A DNA stretch of 64,000 nucleotides from JAQVEM01 sp964556165 (GTDB taxonomy: Bacteria > Actinomycetota > Humimicrobiia > Humimicrobiales > Humimicrobiaceae), in NCBI GenBank assembly GCA_964556165.1, contig CAZKVH010000002.1, forward strand, positions 39,829 to 103,828, in the 5' to 3' direction. Positions 1-8,427 of the stretch are shown here, piece after piece. The notes below the pieces were generated by a model that worked only from the letters and a program-made list of their open reading frames with translations, was not told where the DNA came from and made no database searches. A program made the translations under genes and the position numbers. How positions within the stretch are numbered: position 1 is the stretch's first letter; every line of letters begins with the position of its first letter.

Positions 1-1590
1 AATGAGTTGAAATCCAGCTTTGGCACTTCTTCACGTAGAAAAATAAAAAATATTGAGAATATTATAAGAATAGCTTCTGATTTTCAGAAGAGTTATGTTG
101 AATGTAATCTTGCTGCATTTATAACTTTTTTAAAAGATGTGGCAAAAACAGATTATGATGACCCGGAAGTTACTGAATTTTCCGGTGAAAATTCAGTAAA
201 AATAATGAGCATCCATGCAGCTAAAGGTCTTGAATTTGAGGTAGTTTTCATGCCTGCTTTATGGAAAAATGATTATGCAGGAAGAAACTCAAATAAAGGA
301 TTTATAATTCCAGCAGAATTAAGAAAAGATAATAGCCTATATAAAGAAAAAAAGAATTTTAATAGTTCAAGAAGCTTTTCCGGGGCATTAAAAGATACAA
401 AAATAGAAGAAGAAAGAAGAGTTTTTTATGTAGGATGCAGCAGAGCAAAGAGTATGCTCATTCTTTCATCCAGCGAATATGAAGATGCTCCTTCATCTGC
501 AAATGATGACGCCAGACCAAAAGAGATTGTCCCGTTCTTTGATGATGTTGTAAATAATAATAATTTAAAGATTGTAAATAAGAAAGGCCTGGATTTTATA
601 AAAGTGCGATATGGTGAGAAATTATATAACAATTATAATAGCTATAAGAGTTACAGAAATGTTCTTAGCTTTGTTAATACAGACAGGAAAAGCAAGATAA
701 AAGTCAATGTGATTAGTGAAGGGGAATGGAGAGCTCTCCAGAAGAAACTTTCCAATGATGTTCTTAAGGCAGGGCCGAATCTTAAAGAAAGTAGCAGGAT
801 TAAGGAAATCATAAATAGAATTAATTCTGGATTAATATATTCTGTAAAAAAGGAAGGTAATTCAGTAGATATAGGGTTTTTCCCTTTAACCTGGATTATT
901 GATTATAAAAAGTGCCCGTTATTGTACAGGCTGAAGCATGTTTATTCAATTCCAGAGAAATTAAATAAAGAACTGGCAGGGGGTGAAGAAATACATAGTT
1001 ATTTAAAAAACATAGTTTCGACAGGATTTAAAAACAGGATTTTAGAAGAGGAAGTTATGAGCCAGTTTGCTGATAAAGAAGTAACAGGATATTTAAAAAA
1101 TTTTTTTGAAAGCGGACTATGGAATTTTTCAGGGATAGATTCGGTAATGCTGGAGCAGCTTTTTTACTGGAGAATTAATGATAATTATATAGTTGGTAGA
1201 TTTGATAGAGTTGATTTTAAAAAGAATAATAAAATAAGGATAATTGATTACAAATTATCTTCTTATTCCAGGAGCAAAGATAGTAATAACCGGACAGGCC
1301 CAAAGAATCTTGCTGTATTCCAGATGAAAGCTTATATGGCAGCATTATCGGAAATTTACGGAAGGCCGGTAAGTGATATAGCAGGATTGCTTTTTTATTT
1401 AAAAGACGGAGTAAAAAAATCAGTTACTCTTGAAACTGGTGAGATAGATCATTTAAAGAGATCTATTGCTGGAGAAATAAGTAATATTCAGGACAATAAT
1501 TTTAGAGCTAATTATAATAAAAGCTGTAAAAAAACCTGCAGCTATTTTGATTTTTGTTCGGATATGATTGATCAAAAAAAGATTAAATGA
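1..1590 (+). CDS. UvrD-family helicase with C-terminal Fe-S PD-(D/E)XK nuclease (AdnB/AddB-like), 5' end outside window
   Basis: The reading frame is open from the first base, so the N-terminal part of the gene lies upstream. Superfamily 1 helicase motifs are visible: a motif V-like IHAAKGLEFEVV near 208-243 and motif VI EERRVFYVGCSRA at 409-447. The C-terminal half carries a RecB-type nuclease: GRFDRVD near 1195 followed by IIDYKLSS near 1240, which supply the catalytic Asp and Lys. One Cys at 913 plus three at 1525, 1537 and 1555 (spacing Cx3Cx5C) match the four-Cys Fe-S clasp of AddB/AdnB nucleases. By family, the enzyme resects double-strand DNA ends for recombination. The Fe-S nuclease on a UvrD-like helicase suggests AdnB of actinobacteria, but AddB-like is possible because the ATPase part is not visible. 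Confidence 0.8.
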   Translation, partial: NELKSSFGTSSRRKIKNIENIIRIASDFQKSYVECNLAAFITFLKDVAKTDYDDPEVTEFSGENSVKIMSIHAAKGLEFEVVFMPALWKNDYAGRNSNKGFIIPAELRKDNSLYKEKKNFNSSRSFSGALKDTKIEEERRVFYVGCSRAKSMLILSSSEYEDAPSSANDDARPKEIVPFFDDVVNNNNLKIVNKKGLDFIKVRYGEKLYNNYNSYKSYRNVLSFVNTDRKSKIKVNVISEGEWRALQKKLSNDVLKAGPNLKESSRIKEIINRINSGLIYSVKKEGNSVDIGFFPLTWIIDYKKCPLLYRLKHVYSIPEKLNKELAGGEEIHSYLKNIVSTGFKNRILEEEVMSQFADKEVTGYLKNFFESGLWNFSGIDSVMLEQLFYWRINDNYIVGRFDRVDFKKNNKIRIIDYKLSSYSRSKDSNNRTGPKNLAVFQMKAYMAALSEIYGRPVSDIAGLLFYLKDGVKKSVTLETGEIDHLKRSIAGEISNIQDNNFRANYNKSCKKTCSYFDFCSDMIDQKKIK

Positions 1591-1681
1591 TTTTTTATTA
1601 TATTGCCTGAAACAATATATAAGCCTGTCTTAACGAATAAAAGTTTTTTAACTTATGATTTTAAATGTAAAGATTGTTTTT

Positions 1682-2602
1682 TTATATTTTAGTGCACCAA
1701 TCAGAATATTCTCTGACTTCATTTTTGGCAACTTTAAAATAAAGCTCCTGCAGTCTTTTTGTTAGAGAGCCAATCTTACCGTCTCCAACAGGACGTTTAT
1801 CAACATGTCCTATAGATGAGATCTGAGCACCTGTTCCACAGAAAAATAATTCATCGGCTGTATAGAGCTCAGTTCTGTCTATAGACCTTTCGACGACTTC
1901 TACATTCTCAACTTCTCTGGCAAGCTTTATTACAGTGTCGCGGGTAATACCTTCAAGTATATCATCAGTTACAGGTGGTGTTATTAAAATGCCATTTTTT
2001 AGCATAAAGACATTCATAGCGCTTCCTTCGCTTATGTGCCTGCCGTTATTGGTCAATACGATAGCCTCGTCATAGCCATTCAGGAGAGCTTCTGTTTTTT
2101 GAAAAGCTGCATTGACATAAGAACCGGCTATTTTTGCCCGGGGAGGTATTGCATTATCTGAAATTCGGTCCCAGGAAGATATGCATACATTTATAGGCCT
2201 TTTTATATCTATATATTCTCCGAGAGGTATTGAATATATAAAAATATCCTGTTCATTTTTAATTAATTTGGGACCTATATCAAGGCTACTATTATAGGCG
2301 AATGGCCTTACGTAACAATCTTCCGAGTATTTTTCTCTCCTTAATAATTCTACAGTTATATCAGAGAGTTCTTCAACAGAGTATTTAATTTCAAGCATCA
2401 TTATCCTGCAGCTTAAAAGAAATCTTTTATAGTGGTCTTTAATTCTAAAAATGTAGCTGGTCTTTGTTTTATCGTTCCAGTAGCTTCTTATTCCTTCAAA
2501 TACGGCTGTGCCATACTGCAGGGCATTGGTCCGTATATCCACCTTAGCTTCGGTAATAGGAATAATTTTTCCTCCAAAAAATGCATATTCAGGATGTTCC
2601 AT
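1682..2602 (-). CDS. ilvE: Branched-chain amino acid aminotransferase
   Basis: PLP-dependent fold-type IV aminotransferase that moves the amino group between glutamate and the keto acids of Leu, Ile and Val, the last step of their synthesis. The 306-residue length is normal. The N-terminus has ALQYGTAVFEGIRSY (residues 27-41), typical of IlvE. The PLP lysine is K169 in SYVNAAFQKTEALLNGYDEA, and the phosphate/cofactor loop is EGSAMNVF. The ATG at 2602 is preceded by an AGAGGAT ribosome site. It is transcribed convergently with the upstream helicase and away from the ilv/leu cluster at 6.7-17 kb, to which it belongs functionally. A promoter is proposed at 2733-2761. Confidence 0.92.
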   Translation of the reverse strand: MEHPEYAFFGGKIIPITEAKVDIRTNALQYGTAVFEGIRSYWNDKTKTSYIFRIKDHYKRFLLSCRIMMLEIKYSVEELSDITVELLRREKYSEDCYVRPFAYNSSLDIGPKLIKNEQDIFIYSIPLGEYIDIKRPINVCISSWDRISDNAIPPRAKIAGSYVNAAFQKTEALLNGYDEAIVLTNNGRHISEGSAMNVFMLKNGILITPPVTDDILEGITRDTVIKLAREVENVEVVERSIDRTELYTADELFFCGTGAQISSIGHVDKRPVGDGKIGSLTKRLQELYFKVAKNEVREYSDWCTKI

Positions 2603-2732
2603 GATATCCTCTTTTGTAAATTTTAATTTTTTATTTTACTTATTTTATTTTTATTTTGCAATCAATTTAGCATAGTCTGCTGTTTATTGATGTTTTTATG
2701 TAAATAATATATTGATTTATGTCATCTAATTT

Positions 2733-2761
2733 ATAATATCTGATTTTTATTATGATAACAA
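2733..2761 (-). promoter_or_regulatory. Putative sigma-70-type promoter for ilvE
   Basis: Read on the minus strand: TTGTTA (-35), 17-nt spacer, TATTAT (-10). It lies about 130 nt upstream of the ilvE start, leaving a leader of roughly 120 nt. Seen by eye only; the AT-rich context makes chance -10 matches common. Confidence 0.45.
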
Positions 2762-2868
2762 TTAAGTCCTAGCGCTGAGCAGGGATTATATTGCAGGGGT
2801 AATATGAATGAAAGGTTCTTATAAGTGTATATAAATAAGGATTTAAGTTCTTAAAAAAAAAGAAGGAA

Positions 2869-2930
2869 TAAAAAAACCCCAAGTTATCTTTTACCTTAGC
2901 TTACGCCTTAGGCTACTTAACATCTTGGGG
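2869..2930 (-). terminator. Rho-independent terminator-like hairpin downstream of mnmA / candidate ncRNA
   Basis: In the minus-strand RNA, CCCCAAG pairs with CUUGGGG across a structured 40-nt interior and is followed directly by seven U. This would stop both the candidate ncRNA and any mnmA read-through before ilvE. Confidence 0.6.
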
Positions 2931-3040
2931 CCTTCACCTTAGAACTTTTCTCGGGTTTTTTTAGATTTTAACTTACTTTGTACATTCTTTCGTTTGTAAA
3001 TTTCAGTTCTTTTCTAAATTTACCTCCTGCTCTAAAGCAA
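2869..3040 (-). ncRNA. Candidate small non-coding RNA between mnmA and ilvE
   Basis: A near-consensus promoter (3046-3074) predicts transcription starting near 3040 and ending at a hairpin plus T-run near 2870, about 170 nt in all. Predicted elements in order: a GCU/AGC hairpin, a consensus AGGAGG at 3023-3028 with no usable start codon at normal spacing, an 8-bp hairpin GTAAATTT/AAATTTAC, then a G/C-richer block. The motif CTAAGG occurs three times in the RNA sense (plus-strand CCTTAG at 2894, 2906 and 2937). The last seven bases of the terminator stem can pair either with CCCCAAG (2924-2930 complement) or with an A-run plus CCCGAG (2950-2962 complement), so two alternative folds are possible. 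I do not recognise an Rfam family. It could instead be a leader or a complex terminator. Confidence 0.4.
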
Positions 3041-3045
3041 TTATC

Positions 3046-3074
3046 ACTATAACAGATTGCAATATGCATGTCAA
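3046..3074 (-). promoter_or_regulatory. Strong sigma-70-type promoter reading toward the candidate ncRNA
   Basis: On the minus strand: TTGACA, exactly 17 nt, TATAGT. This is one of the best consensus matches in the window, and it sits downstream of mnmA where no convincing protein gene follows before the terminator at about 2870. Confidence 0.6.
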
Positions 3075-3169
3075 TAGTATTTTTATTTTTTTGATATCTT
3101 TTTAAAAAATTTTTTAATCTATTACTATTATTATGAAATTCACATTCATTAACTTTTATAATACTTGTA

Positions 3170-4630
3170 TTAATTTCTTTTAATAACACCCCCACCTAAA
3201 AGTACGTCACCACGATAGAATACTGCGGACTGTCCCGGAGTTATTGCTTTCTGTGGTTTGTCAAAAAATATACTGGCCGTTTTTTTGCCTGTGATTCTTA
3301 TTTCGGATGGAGATTCGCTACTTTTGTATCTTATTTTAACCATTGCTCTGAAGTTATTATCTGGCGGGGATTCGGCAATAAAATTTAATTTTTTAACTTT
3401 AAGTGATTTTTGCATCAAATCTTTTTCCTCGCCTGCTATTATTATGTTTTTATCCGGTAATATTTCTTTTACATAATGAGGTTTATCGTGACTTATGCCA
3501 AGTCCTTTTCTCTGGCCAATTGTATAGAAGAAGTATCCTTTATGGGTCCCAATAATGTTGCCTTCAGTATCAAGTATCTGACCATGCCTGATATTTTTCA
3601 GTCTGGATTTAATGAATGAGTGATAGCTATCATCAGGTATAAAACAGATGTCCTGGCTTTCATTTTTTTCTTCGATGAAAGGGAAATCTTTCATAGATTC
3701 TTTTTTTATATCTTTTTTTGAGAATTCCCCCAGAGGGGTTTTTATACGGGATAATTGTTTCTGATCGAGTTTCCATAACATATAACTCTGGTCTTTATTT
3801 TTATCGATGCCCTTCTTTAATTCATATAGTCCTGAATGTTCTGATTTTTCTATTCTGCAATAGTGTCCTGTAGCAAGGAAAGATGCGCCTAAAGTTTTAA
3901 TTTTTTCAAGAAGAATCCCAAACTTTATATACTTATTGCATTCAACGCAGGGATTGGGAGTAAGTCCCTTTTTATAATCAAGGAAGAAAGGTTCGATTAT
4001 TTTTTCTTTGAATGGCATGCTTAAATCAATTATTACGTGAGGAATATTTATTTTTAGTGCCACTTTTCTTGCGGTTTTAATATCTTTTTCGAAGTCTGAT
4101 TTTTTATTCTTGTTAGTAAAATCCCCGGGAAGCAGTTTTAAAGTTACTCCTATTAATTCATAGCCCCTGTCCTTTAGGATTCTGGCAGCCATTGAACTGT
4201 CAATTCCTCCGCTCATGGCAATTGCAACTTTGTTATTGTTTTCTTTATAAATATTTGAGGTGAGAGGTTTTGAGATGTAATCTGTAATAAGGTTGTTAAG
4301 AGCGTTTATAACAGTATCAAGTACATGTTTTTTTTCTGCAGGGAATTCTCCAAGGCAGTCCTCTATATCTTTTCCGGTTAAAAGTGTGCAGTCAAGTATA
4401 TCTTTGTTTCTTACCATAGTAGTAATACAATCAGCTGCTGCAATTATGTAGCTGCAGCCTCCCGCCTTAAACTTTATATCATCTATTATATTGCCGGATA
4501 TTTTTGCAGTTAACTTTATATAAGTTAAATCACCTGCAGTAGATGGAATTCTGCATGTCCCCACGGCGTCGGAGGATATTATCTCCCCGGCGTTATAATT
4601 TTTTTCAGAATGTCTTTCGAAATTTTTCAT
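3170..4630 (-). CDS. mnmA: IscU/NifU-like domain fused to tRNA 2-thiouridylase MnmA
   Basis: MnmA thiolates U34 of the tRNAs for Lys, Glu and Gln. Residues 132-486 are a full MnmA: PP-loop SGGIDSS (140-146), NPCVECN with Cys228 and Cys231, LATGHYCRI, and QDICFIPD with the second catalytic Cys329. Residues about 8-120 are an extra domain that resembles the NifU/IscU scaffold: NAGEIISSDAVGTC, then GD, IKFKAGGCSYIIAAADC and a helix KKHVLDTVINAL. Of the three scaffold cysteines only the middle one (Cys59) is kept; the others are Ala32 and Val103, with a nearby Cys26. Normal MnmA is about 360 residues, so this is a real N-terminal addition in the same frame. No cysteine desulfurase gene is adjacent. 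The fused domain may help deliver sulfur or a cluster (inference). Confidence 0.88.
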   Translation of the reverse strand: MKNFERHSEKNYNAGEIISSDAVGTCRIPSTAGDLTYIKLTAKISGNIIDDIKFKAGGCSYIIAAADCITTMVRNKDILDCTLLTGKDIEDCLGEFPAEKKHVLDTVINALNNLITDYISKPLTSNIYKENNNKVAIAMSGGIDSSMAARILKDRGYELIGVTLKLLPGDFTNKNKKSDFEKDIKTARKVALKINIPHVIIDLSMPFKEKIIEPFFLDYKKGLTPNPCVECNKYIKFGILLEKIKTLGASFLATGHYCRIEKSEHSGLYELKKGIDKNKDQSYMLWKLDQKQLSRIKTPLGEFSKKDIKKESMKDFPFIEEKNESQDICFIPDDSYHSFIKSRLKNIRHGQILDTEGNIIGTHKGYFFYTIGQRKGLGISHDKPHYVKEILPDKNIIIAGEEKDLMQKSLKVKKLNFIAESPPDNNFRAMVKIRYKSSESPSEIRITGKKTASIFFDKPQKAITPGQSAVFYRGDVLLGGGVIKRN

Positions 4631-4887
4631 AATTCGGTTTATTGATTCTGGCCATTGTAGATATTTATAATAACATTATACATGCTCATCTTTAATTTTA
4701 TAATTTTATATTTGCATCTCTGTCTCAAATCTCTAATAAATGCCGGAAATAAGTCTTGTTGCGGGAATTTTATTATGAGCATTTAATAAATGGGGAATTA
4801 TTCTTAAGTCTCTTTTATTTATAACATTTTTTAAAAATATTTTATAATAAGTATTATTAGAAATATAATAATAATTTAATAATTATA

Positions 4888-4916
4888 TTGACTATAAATG
4901 GTGAAAAAAATATAAT
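4888..4916 (+). promoter_or_regulatory. Sigma-70-type promoter for the secreted protease gene
   Basis: TTGACT, 17-nt spacer, TATAAT: near-perfect consensus 66 nt upstream of the protease start at 4982. The rest of the AT-rich gap 4631-4981 between divergent mnmA and this gene shows no other gene. Confidence 0.7.
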
Positions 4917-4981
4917 TTATTTATAAATAAATAAGTCATGAATATAAATGATATAATATTTTGTTTGAGGGGGTGGGAGTG

Positions 4982-6106
4982 ATGAAGAAAAGTTTGTTAA
5001 GGTGGCTGGTTTCTTTTGGGTTATTAATTTTTATTTTTAGTATAGCCCTTGCTGGCTGTGCAACAGAAGTCTCATATGAAATTACTTCCCAGGATAGGTC
5101 TATCCTGGCACAGCCCTCGGTATGTTATATAGCCACTTATTATTATGCTTATGTATACGATGCCTGGTATGATGAATGGAGCGAGCTATACTACTATGGA
5201 CCTATGGGAGGAACGGGTTTCTGTGTAAATCCGAATACAGGACATATAGTAACGGCAGCGCATGTTGTGGATACCCCGGTTGATGAAATAAAATACGCTA
5301 TAGTAGAAGCATACATAAATGATTATTATGATATATCTACATTTACTGAAGAAGACTGGGATAATGCTTTTAATACTTTCAGAATTGAGGGCGAAGATAG
5401 CCCCGAACCAGACAGGGAGATATGGGTACAGTTTAATACCGCAACTGCAGGAATTCCGGATGATACCAATGAAAACTATACCATAGCAGAACTGATTGAC
5501 TTCAGCCCATGGGAACAGCGAGATATAGCTATTCTAAAAACAACACCGATTACAGGAAGGTCTCTTTCCAGTATTATGCTTGGAGATTCTTCTATGGTAG
5601 AGATTCAGGATAATATTACTATTATTGGATATCCCTGGACAGGAGAAATAAGCTGGGAAAGCATAATGACTCCTACGGTTGCTTCAGGGATGACAAGTGC
5701 CAAGAAGATGGTAGGCGGGGCTGAAGTTATACAGGTTGATATGACTGCAGCCCAGGGTAATAGCGGAAGTCCTGTTTTAAATGAAAGTGGAGAGGTAATT
5801 GGGATTCTAACAATGGGTACTACTGAAAGTGTAAATTTCCTGAGACCAAGCTCTGATGTTGCGGCTATGTTGAGTAAAAATGGAGTTACTAATGAACAGG
5901 GAATGGTGGATGAAGAATTCAAAAATGGATTAATAATGTATAGGCTTAAGTATTACTCTGAAGCCATAGAAAATTTTAATGCAGTATTGAATTTAAATCA
6001 GGGTCATCTGCTGGCGCAGGAGTACAGGTCAAAATCACAGGAAGCTATTAATAGAGGAGAGGAAGAGGAGTTTAAAGAAGGAACTGAAGTTAATATCGTT
6101 GAGTAG
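4982..6106 (+). CDS. Secreted lipoprotein trypsin-like serine protease with C-terminal TPR-like helix pair
   Basis: The N-terminus (from ATG 4982, behind GAGGGGGTGGGAG) is a lipoprotein signal with lipobox LAGC, Cys26, so the protein is probably anchored outside the membrane. The S1/Trypsin_2-type triad is complete: His94 in TAAHVVD, Asp181 in QRDIAILK, Ser261 in QGNSGSPV. An insert of about 80 acidic and aromatic residues separates His and Asp. The end (about 305-350, MYRLKYYSEAIENFNAVLNL) looks like a TPR repeat. An in-frame TTG at 4961 would add seven residues but falls inside the ribosome site. Its substrate is unknown; surface protein processing or quality control (HtrA-like, without PDZ) is the likely role. 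It is a single-gene unit with its own promoter and a downstream hairpin. Confidence 0.82.
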   Translation: MKKSLLRWLVSFGLLIFIFSIALAGCATEVSYEITSQDRSILAQPSVCYIATYYYAYVYDAWYDEWSELYYYGPMGGTGFCVNPNTGHIVTAAHVVDTPVDEIKYAIVEAYINDYYDISTFTEEDWDNAFNTFRIEGEDSPEPDREIWVQFNTATAGIPDDTNENYTIAELIDFSPWEQRDIAILKTTPITGRSLSSIMLGDSSMVEIQDNITIIGYPWTGEISWESIMTPTVASGMTSAKKMVGGAEVIQVDMTAAQGNSGSPVLNESGEVIGILTMGTTESVNFLRPSSDVAAMLSKNGVTNEQGMVDEEFKNGLIMYRLKYYSEAIENFNAVLNLNQGHLLAQEYRSKSQEAINRGEEEEFKEGTEVNIVE

Positions 6107-6185
6107 GATTTTATTAGTAATAACGTAGAGTACCTGAAGAATTCAGTTTCCGGTATCGATAAAAAAGTAGTTAAAAGTACAGCCT

Positions 6186-6230
6186 TATAAATAGAGTTTA
6201 AGCTTTAAAAAAGCTTAAACTCTATTTATA
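6186..6230 (+). terminator. Perfect 20-bp palindromic hairpin after the protease gene
   Basis: Two 20-nt arms starting TATAAATAGAG flank a 5-nt loop TAAAA, with no mismatch. A weak T-rich stretch follows (6236-6248). It probably terminates or protects the protease mRNA. Confidence 0.6.
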
Positions 6231-6326
6231 TAATTATTCTATTTTTTAATTGTTTTAGTGATTTATCTATGTTATTATATTTTTTCAAATTACTTTTTAA
6301 AGATTATTAAGGATACAAATAAAGAA

Positions 6327-6476
6327 ATGTTTCTGGAAAGATTAAAAAACATGTTAATTAGTAACTGTTTTAAAGGTCAGGGCGGCTGGGTTAATATATA
6401 TAATACTGCTGCCATTTCTGTTTGTATTCTTTTAATTTTAGTCTGTCTATTACTTCTGGTCGGTATCCTATTCTAA
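6327..6476 (+). CDS. Possible small single-pass membrane protein (49 aa)
   Basis: ATG 6327, preceded by a weak AAGGAT. The product has a short polar N-terminus, a GQGGW stretch and one strongly hydrophobic C-terminal segment (about residues 27-49). The frame extends upstream to 6258 without better start evidence. I do not recognise it. A 10-bp inverted repeat begins right at the stop codon. It could be spurious; in its favour are the clean transmembrane segment and the hairpins on both sides. Confidence 0.3.
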   Translation: MFLERLKNMLISNCFKGQGGWVNIYNTAAISVCILLILVCLLLLVGILF

Positions 6477-6524
6477 TTTTCAGGATAGTTGTTACCAGAA
6501 TATCAGAAGCAATAATCCTGAAAA
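6477..6524 (+). terminator. Inverted repeat with T-rich tail upstream of ilvB
   Basis: TTTTCAGGAT (6477-6486) pairs with ATCCTGAAAA (6515-6524) around a 28-nt interior, then TCCTTTTAT. It may be a terminator or an attenuator in the leader region of ilvB. The remaining 6525-6701 holds no gene that I can see. Confidence 0.35.
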
Positions 6525-6701
6525 TCCTTTTATAAGTAACTCTTATTTCTGTTACCTTATAACTGGAATATTTTAAGAATATAGTTTTATGATAAAAGAG
6601 AAGATTGGCAAGAAAAAATATAAATAATTAATAAAAAAATGATATAATTATCAAAATTATTTGTTATAATGTTGTTACAAATACAGGGGAGTGATTTTAT
6701 T

Positions 6702-8396
6702 ATGAACAAAATAAGCGGTGCACAGTTGATAGTTAAATGTTTAAAAAAAGAAGGCGTAGAGGTCATATTTGGCTATCCAGGCGGAGCTGTCATTCCACTG
6801 TACGATGCATTATATGAAAGTGATATCAGACATATACTGGTAAGACATGAGCAGGGAGCGGCACATGCAGCTGATGGTTATGCGAGGGCAACCGGAAAAA
6901 CCGGTGTTTGTATGGCGACTTCGGGTCCAGGAGGAACCAACCTGGTAACAGGTATTGCTAATGCACAGATGGATTCGATACCTATAGTTGCTATAACAGG
7001 ACAGGTAAGAACAAACCTCATAGGTACCGATGCTTTTCAGGAAGCAGATATAACAGGCATAACTGCTCCAATAACCAAGCAGAATTACCTTGTAAAAGAT
7101 ATAAGAGATTTACCGCAGGTTATAAGGGAAGCGTTTTTAATAGCTTCTACAGGAAGGCCCGGTCCTGTTTTAGTTGACATACCTGTTGACATTACCACAG
7201 ATTTAATAGACGAGAATTTTAAGATGGATATTAGATTACCTGGATACAAGCCAACTCTTAAAGGTAACCTCAAACAGATTAAAGAAGCAGTAAAAAAGAT
7301 AGCAAAGAGCAAAAAACCTGTTATTTTCGCAGGGGGAGGAGTAATTCTGTCAGGGGCCAGTGATGAACTGAGGAAATTTGTCAGGATCAGTGGAATTCCT
7401 GTAATAAACTCACTTATGGGTATGGGCTCTTTCCCGGAAACGGATCCCTTATCTCTAAGCATGGCCGGAATGCACGGGACAAAGTATGCGAATCTGGCTT
7501 TTACAGAAACAGACCTTATTGTGGCAGTAGGAGTAAGATTTGATGACAGGATTACGGGCAAATTATCTGAGTTTGCTCCGGAGGCTGAAATAATTCATAT
7601 AGATATTGACCCGGCTGAGATAGGTAAAAATATCAAGGCTATGATTCCTATTGTGGGGGATGCAAAGACGGTTCTTGCTGATTTAAAAAGTGAATATGAA
7701 AAATACATTGAGAAAAAAGGTAAGCCTGACAGGAGTGATTGGCTATCGAGAATTAAGAAATTAAAAGAGGATAATCCTTTGAAATATGATAAGGACTCAG
7801 ATGGAGTTAAACCCGCCTATATTATGGAGAAAATTTATGAGTTAACAAAAGGAGATGCAATTATATGTACAGAAGTAGGCCAGAACCAGATGTGGGCAGC
7901 GCAGTTTTATAAATTTACCCGGCCAAGAACATTAATAACTTCAGGTGGACTTGGCACCATGGGTTATGGTCTACCGGCATCAATTGGTGCAAAAACAGGA
8001 ATGCCGGATAAAATAGTGATGGACATAGCAGGAGATGGGAGTATTCAGATGGTGTCACAGGAACTTGCTACTGCAGTTGCAAATAAAATAAATATAAAAA
8101 TAATGCTGCTAAATAACGGCTACCTTGGTATGGTAAGGCAGTGGCAGGAACTTTTCTGGAATAAGAGATATTCCAATACTTCTATCGACGGTAGTGTTGA
8201 CTTCGTGAAATTAATCGAAGCATATGGAGGAACTGGTTTGAGAGTTACTAAAAAGGATGAAATAGAAGGAGCTATTAAAAAAGCTCTGGAAATTGATACG
8301 GTAGTTCTAGTTGATTTCTGGATTGATAAAGAAGAAAATGTGTATCCAATGGTAGCTCCGGGTGCTTCAATTGACGATATGTTAGACTGTATTTAG
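6702..8396 (+). CDS. ilvB: Acetolactate synthase large subunit
   Basis: TPP-dependent enzyme joining two pyruvates (or pyruvate and 2-oxobutyrate) in the first common step of Val/Leu/Ile synthesis. The three domains are in order: N-terminal pyrimidine domain with the catalytic Glu in RHEQGAAHAADGYARATGK (about residue 50), a central domain, and a C-terminal domain with the TPP/Mg motif GDGSIQM to NN (about 445-472). ATG 6702 follows CAGGGGAG; an upstream in-frame ATG at 6669 lacks a ribosome site. The length, 564, is normal. ilvN follows after 31 nt, as usual. ilvC does not follow, unlike the common ilvBNC operon. Confidence 0.95.
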   Translation: MNKISGAQLIVKCLKKEGVEVIFGYPGGAVIPLYDALYESDIRHILVRHEQGAAHAADGYARATGKTGVCMATSGPGGTNLVTGIANAQMDSIPIVAITGQVRTNLIGTDAFQEADITGITAPITKQNYLVKDIRDLPQVIREAFLIASTGRPGPVLVDIPVDITTDLIDENFKMDIRLPGYKPTLKGNLKQIKEAVKKIAKSKKPVIFAGGGVILSGASDELRKFVRISGIPVINSLMGMGSFPETDPLSLSMAGMHGTKYANLAFTETDLIVAVGVRFDDRITGKLSEFAPEAEIIHIDIDPAEIGKNIKAMIPIVGDAKTVLADLKSEYEKYIEKKGKPDRSDWLSRIKKLKEDNPLKYDKDSDGVKPAYIMEKIYELTKGDAIICTEVGQNQMWAAQFYKFTRPRTLITSGGLGTMGYGLPASIGAKTGMPDKIVMDIAGDGSIQMVSQELATAVANKINIKIMLLNNGYLGMVRQWQELFWNKRYSNTSIDGSVDFVKLIEAYGGTGLRVTKKDEIEGAIKKALEIDTVVLVDFWIDKEENVYPMVAPGASIDDMLDCI

Positions 8397-8427
8397 AGAA
8401 AAGTTTATATATAACAGGTGGTATATT

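Noticed and set aside
1599..1619. Hairpin in the convergent gap after the helicase gene
   Set aside because: It has only seven A/T-rich pairs and no T-run on the correct side; too weak to call a terminator.
2869..2962. T-box or other amino-acid riboswitch upstream of ilvE
   Set aside because: No T-box antiterminator motif (AGGGUGG...ACCGCG type) is present, and ilvE has a better promoter between the structure and the gene.
2968..3195. 75-codon minus-strand ORF overlapping the end of mnmA
   Set aside because: It has no recognisable domain, no ribosome site at its start, and a strong promoter lies inside it. I read the region as a non-coding RNA unit instead.
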